15,067 nt of DNA, from contig JAJQJO010000058.1 of the NCBI GenBank assembly GCA_021323495.1, positions 1 through 15,067 of the forward strand, written 5' to 3'. The stretch's first letter is position 1; each line of letters starts with the position of its first letter. The notes below the pieces were generated by a model. The model saw only the letters and a program-made list of their open reading frames with translations, was not told the DNA's origin and did no database searches. Source of the stretch: Cellvibrio sp. Lineage in GTDB: Bacteria; Pseudomonadota; Gammaproteobacteria; Pseudomonadales; Cellvibrionaceae. The translations under genes were made by a program, and so were the position numbers. Of the stretch, positions 14,108 to 15,067 are shown piece after piece.

Positions 14108-14135
14108 ACTTGCTTCATCTATATAGGTAACTACC

Positions 14136-14792
14136 GTGGCACTGGCGATTTTTGATCTCGACAATACCCTGATCGCAGGCGACAGCGACCACAGCTGGGG
14201 CGTGTTTTTGGTGGAAAAACAATTGGTGGACGCCGAGACCTATCGCTTGGCCAATGACGGTTTTTATGCAGATTATAAAAACGGCACTCTGAATATTCGC
14301 GCTTACTTGCAATTTTCATTGGCGCCACTGACGCGCCACAGCATGGCCGAGCTGGAAAAATTACACGCAGAATTTATGCGCCACCATATTGAGCCATTAA
14401 TGCTTCCCAAGGCCGAGGCATTGCTTCGGCATCACCGCGACCAAGGCGATCACCTCCTCATCATCACCGCCACCAACGGTTTTGTGACCCGCCCTATCGC
14501 CAGGCGTTTGGGTGTGGACGACATACTCGCGACCGATCCGGAAGTATTGGATGATTGTTATACGGGGAATTTTGTGGGCGAACCCTGTTTTCAGGCCGGC
14601 AAAATCATTCATCTACAGGAATGGCTCAAGCATAATCATCACTCGCTCGACGGTGCGTATTTTTATAGCGACTCGATTAATGACCTGCCCCTGTTGGAGC
14701 AAGTTGATCATCCGGTCGTAGTCGACGCTGACGAGAAGCTCGCCGCCATCGCCCGCGAGCGCAACTGGAAGGCAATCAGCCTGCGCAATTAA
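14136..14792 (+). CDS. HAD-IB family phosphatase (SerB-like; possible histidinol-phosphatase)
   Basis: A 218-residue cytoplasmic phosphatase of the haloacid dehalogenase superfamily, subfamily IB. Motif I is IFDLDNTL with nucleophile D7 and acid D9; motif II is the Thr/Ser of IITATN; motif III is the lysine in AGKIIHL; motif IV is YSDSINDLPLL, which binds Mg. A helical cap lies between motifs I and II (about 14-90). In Pseudomonas the homologous gene also sits divergent to rppH, and from memory the P. aeruginosa one has been reported as a histidinol-phosphate phosphatase. That substrate is plausible here but unproven; phosphoserine is an alternative. The start is GTG at 14136 with AGG about 8 nt upstream. 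Its stop lies inside a strong hairpin. Confidence 0.88.
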   Translation: MALAIFDLDNTLIAGDSDHSWGVFLVEKQLVDAETYRLANDGFYADYKNGTLNIRAYLQFSLAPLTRHSMAELEKLHAEFMRHHIEPLMLPKAEALLRHHRDQGDHLLIITATNGFVTRPIARRLGVDDILATDPEVLDDCYTGNFVGEPCFQAGKIIHLQEWLKHNHHSLDGAYFYSDSINDLPLLEQVDHPVVVDADEKLAAIARERNWKAISLRN

Positions 14793-14801
14793 CGCAGGCT
14801 G
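14777..14801. terminator. Hairpin between convergent HAD and rlmI-like genes
   Basis: CAGCCTGCG (14777-14785) and CGCAGGCTG (14793-14801) form a perfect 9-bp GC-rich stem with a 7-nt loop that contains the HAD stop codon. Neither strand has a T-run after it, so it is a non-canonical terminator or a 3'-end stabilising structure for both converging transcripts. Confidence 0.5.
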
Positions 14802-14812
14802 GGATGAAAGGT

Positions 14813-15067
14813 TTACGCTAAATAAACCCGTGCAAATACCGCCTTGAGATAATCTGTTTCCGGGATAGCCGGATGGATCGGATGATCCGGCCCTTGGCCG
14901 CCCTGGCCGATAATCTGCACATGGCGATCCAGATGGCGACCGGCAGCGCGTACGATTTCCAGCAAAGTATCCTTGCCCAAATGCATGGAGCAAGAGGCAG
15001 ACACCAGCAAACCGTCGCGCCCTAACAAACGCATCCCGAGTTCATTAATGTGGCGATAAGCCGCCTC
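14813..15067 (-). CDS. RlmI-type class I SAM-dependent rRNA methyltransferase, C-terminal part
   Basis: Only the last 84 codons are in the window; the frame stays open to the right edge (it reads EAAYRHINELG before the first internal Met at 15034). The segment LLGRDGLLVSASCSMHL carries the Ser-Cys-Ser motif expected in the RlmI/YccW family, and the end reads GPDHPIHPAIPETDYLKAVFARV, the usual C-terminus. In E. coli RlmI makes 5-methylcytidine at position 1962 of 23S rRNA; the same substrate is likely but not provable from this fragment. It converges on the HAD gene with a 20-nt gap. Confidence 0.85.
   Translation of the reverse strand, partial: EAAYRHINELGMRLLGRDGLLVSASCSMHLGKDTLLEIVRAAGRHLDRHVQIIGQGGQGPDHPIHPAIPETDYLKAVFARVYLA

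Larger units (their letters stand above)
13904..14135. promoter_or_regulatory. Divergent regulatory region rppH / HAD phosphatase
   Basis: This 232-nt non-coding gap must hold the promoters of both divergent genes. It contains a bulged hairpin at 13925-13944, a 13-bp inverted repeat with one mismatch (13956-13968 / 13991-14003), a 5-bp hairpin nested inside it (13979-13991), a plus-strand promoter candidate and a 7-bp hairpin at 14084-14107. For rppH, TTGTTT and a T/A-rich -10 near 13917-13922 are possible but weak. Confidence 0.5.

Noticed and set aside
1..15067. CRISPR arrays, tRNA/rRNA genes, insertion sequences or phage genes
   Set aside because: No regularly spaced repeats, cloverleaf-like segments, transposase motifs or terminal inverted repeats were seen on either strand.

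Overview
The window reads as chromosomal DNA of a gammaproteobacterium. The best fit is a Cellvibrio-like or related marine/soil lineage close to the pseudomonads. I infer this from moderate GC content, Pseudomonas-like PilS/PilR proteins, the rppH-ptsP-lgt-thyA-folA gene order and a TonB2-type energy-transduction operon. I ran no database search, so the genus is a guess. I see no insertion sequence, prophage, CRISPR array, tRNA or rRNA.

Layout. (1) 44-3142, plus strand: pilS and pilR, the two-component system controlling type IV pili; pilS may begin left of the window. (2) 3143-3313: convergent gap with a strong bidirectional terminator. (3) 3314-8486, minus strand: a compact six-gene operon. 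Transcription order is DUF3450 coiled-coil protein, TtpC-like ExbB fusion, ExbB, ExbD, TonB and a TPR protein. (4) 8487-8776: AT-rich leader/promoter region of that operon, with helically phased direct repeats and hairpins. (5) 8777-13903, minus strand: folA, thyA, lgt, ptsP and rppH (transcribed rppH first). (6) 13904-14135: divergent promoter region with large dyads. (7) 14136-14792, plus strand: a HAD-IB phosphatase. (8) 14813-15067, minus strand: the C-terminal end of an RlmI-type rRNA methyltransferase that runs off the window.

How the parts work. PilS senses at the inner membrane and phosphorylates PilR, a sigma-54 activator. The operon in (3) is a complete inner-membrane motor that passes proton motive force to TonB-dependent outer-membrane receptors. 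It carries two ExbB-type subunits plus periplasmic accessory proteins of poorly known role. folA and thyA form the thymidylate/tetrahydrofolate cycle, lgt starts lipoprotein maturation, and rppH triggers mRNA decay.

Most notable points. ptsP, the first enzyme of the nitrogen-related PTS, is split by what looks like a net 38-nt deletion with frameshift just before its phospho-histidine domain. The DUF3450 protein and the periplasmic part of the TtpC-like protein look like diverged copies of the same domain. Several unexplained repeats and hairpins lie in the regulatory gaps.
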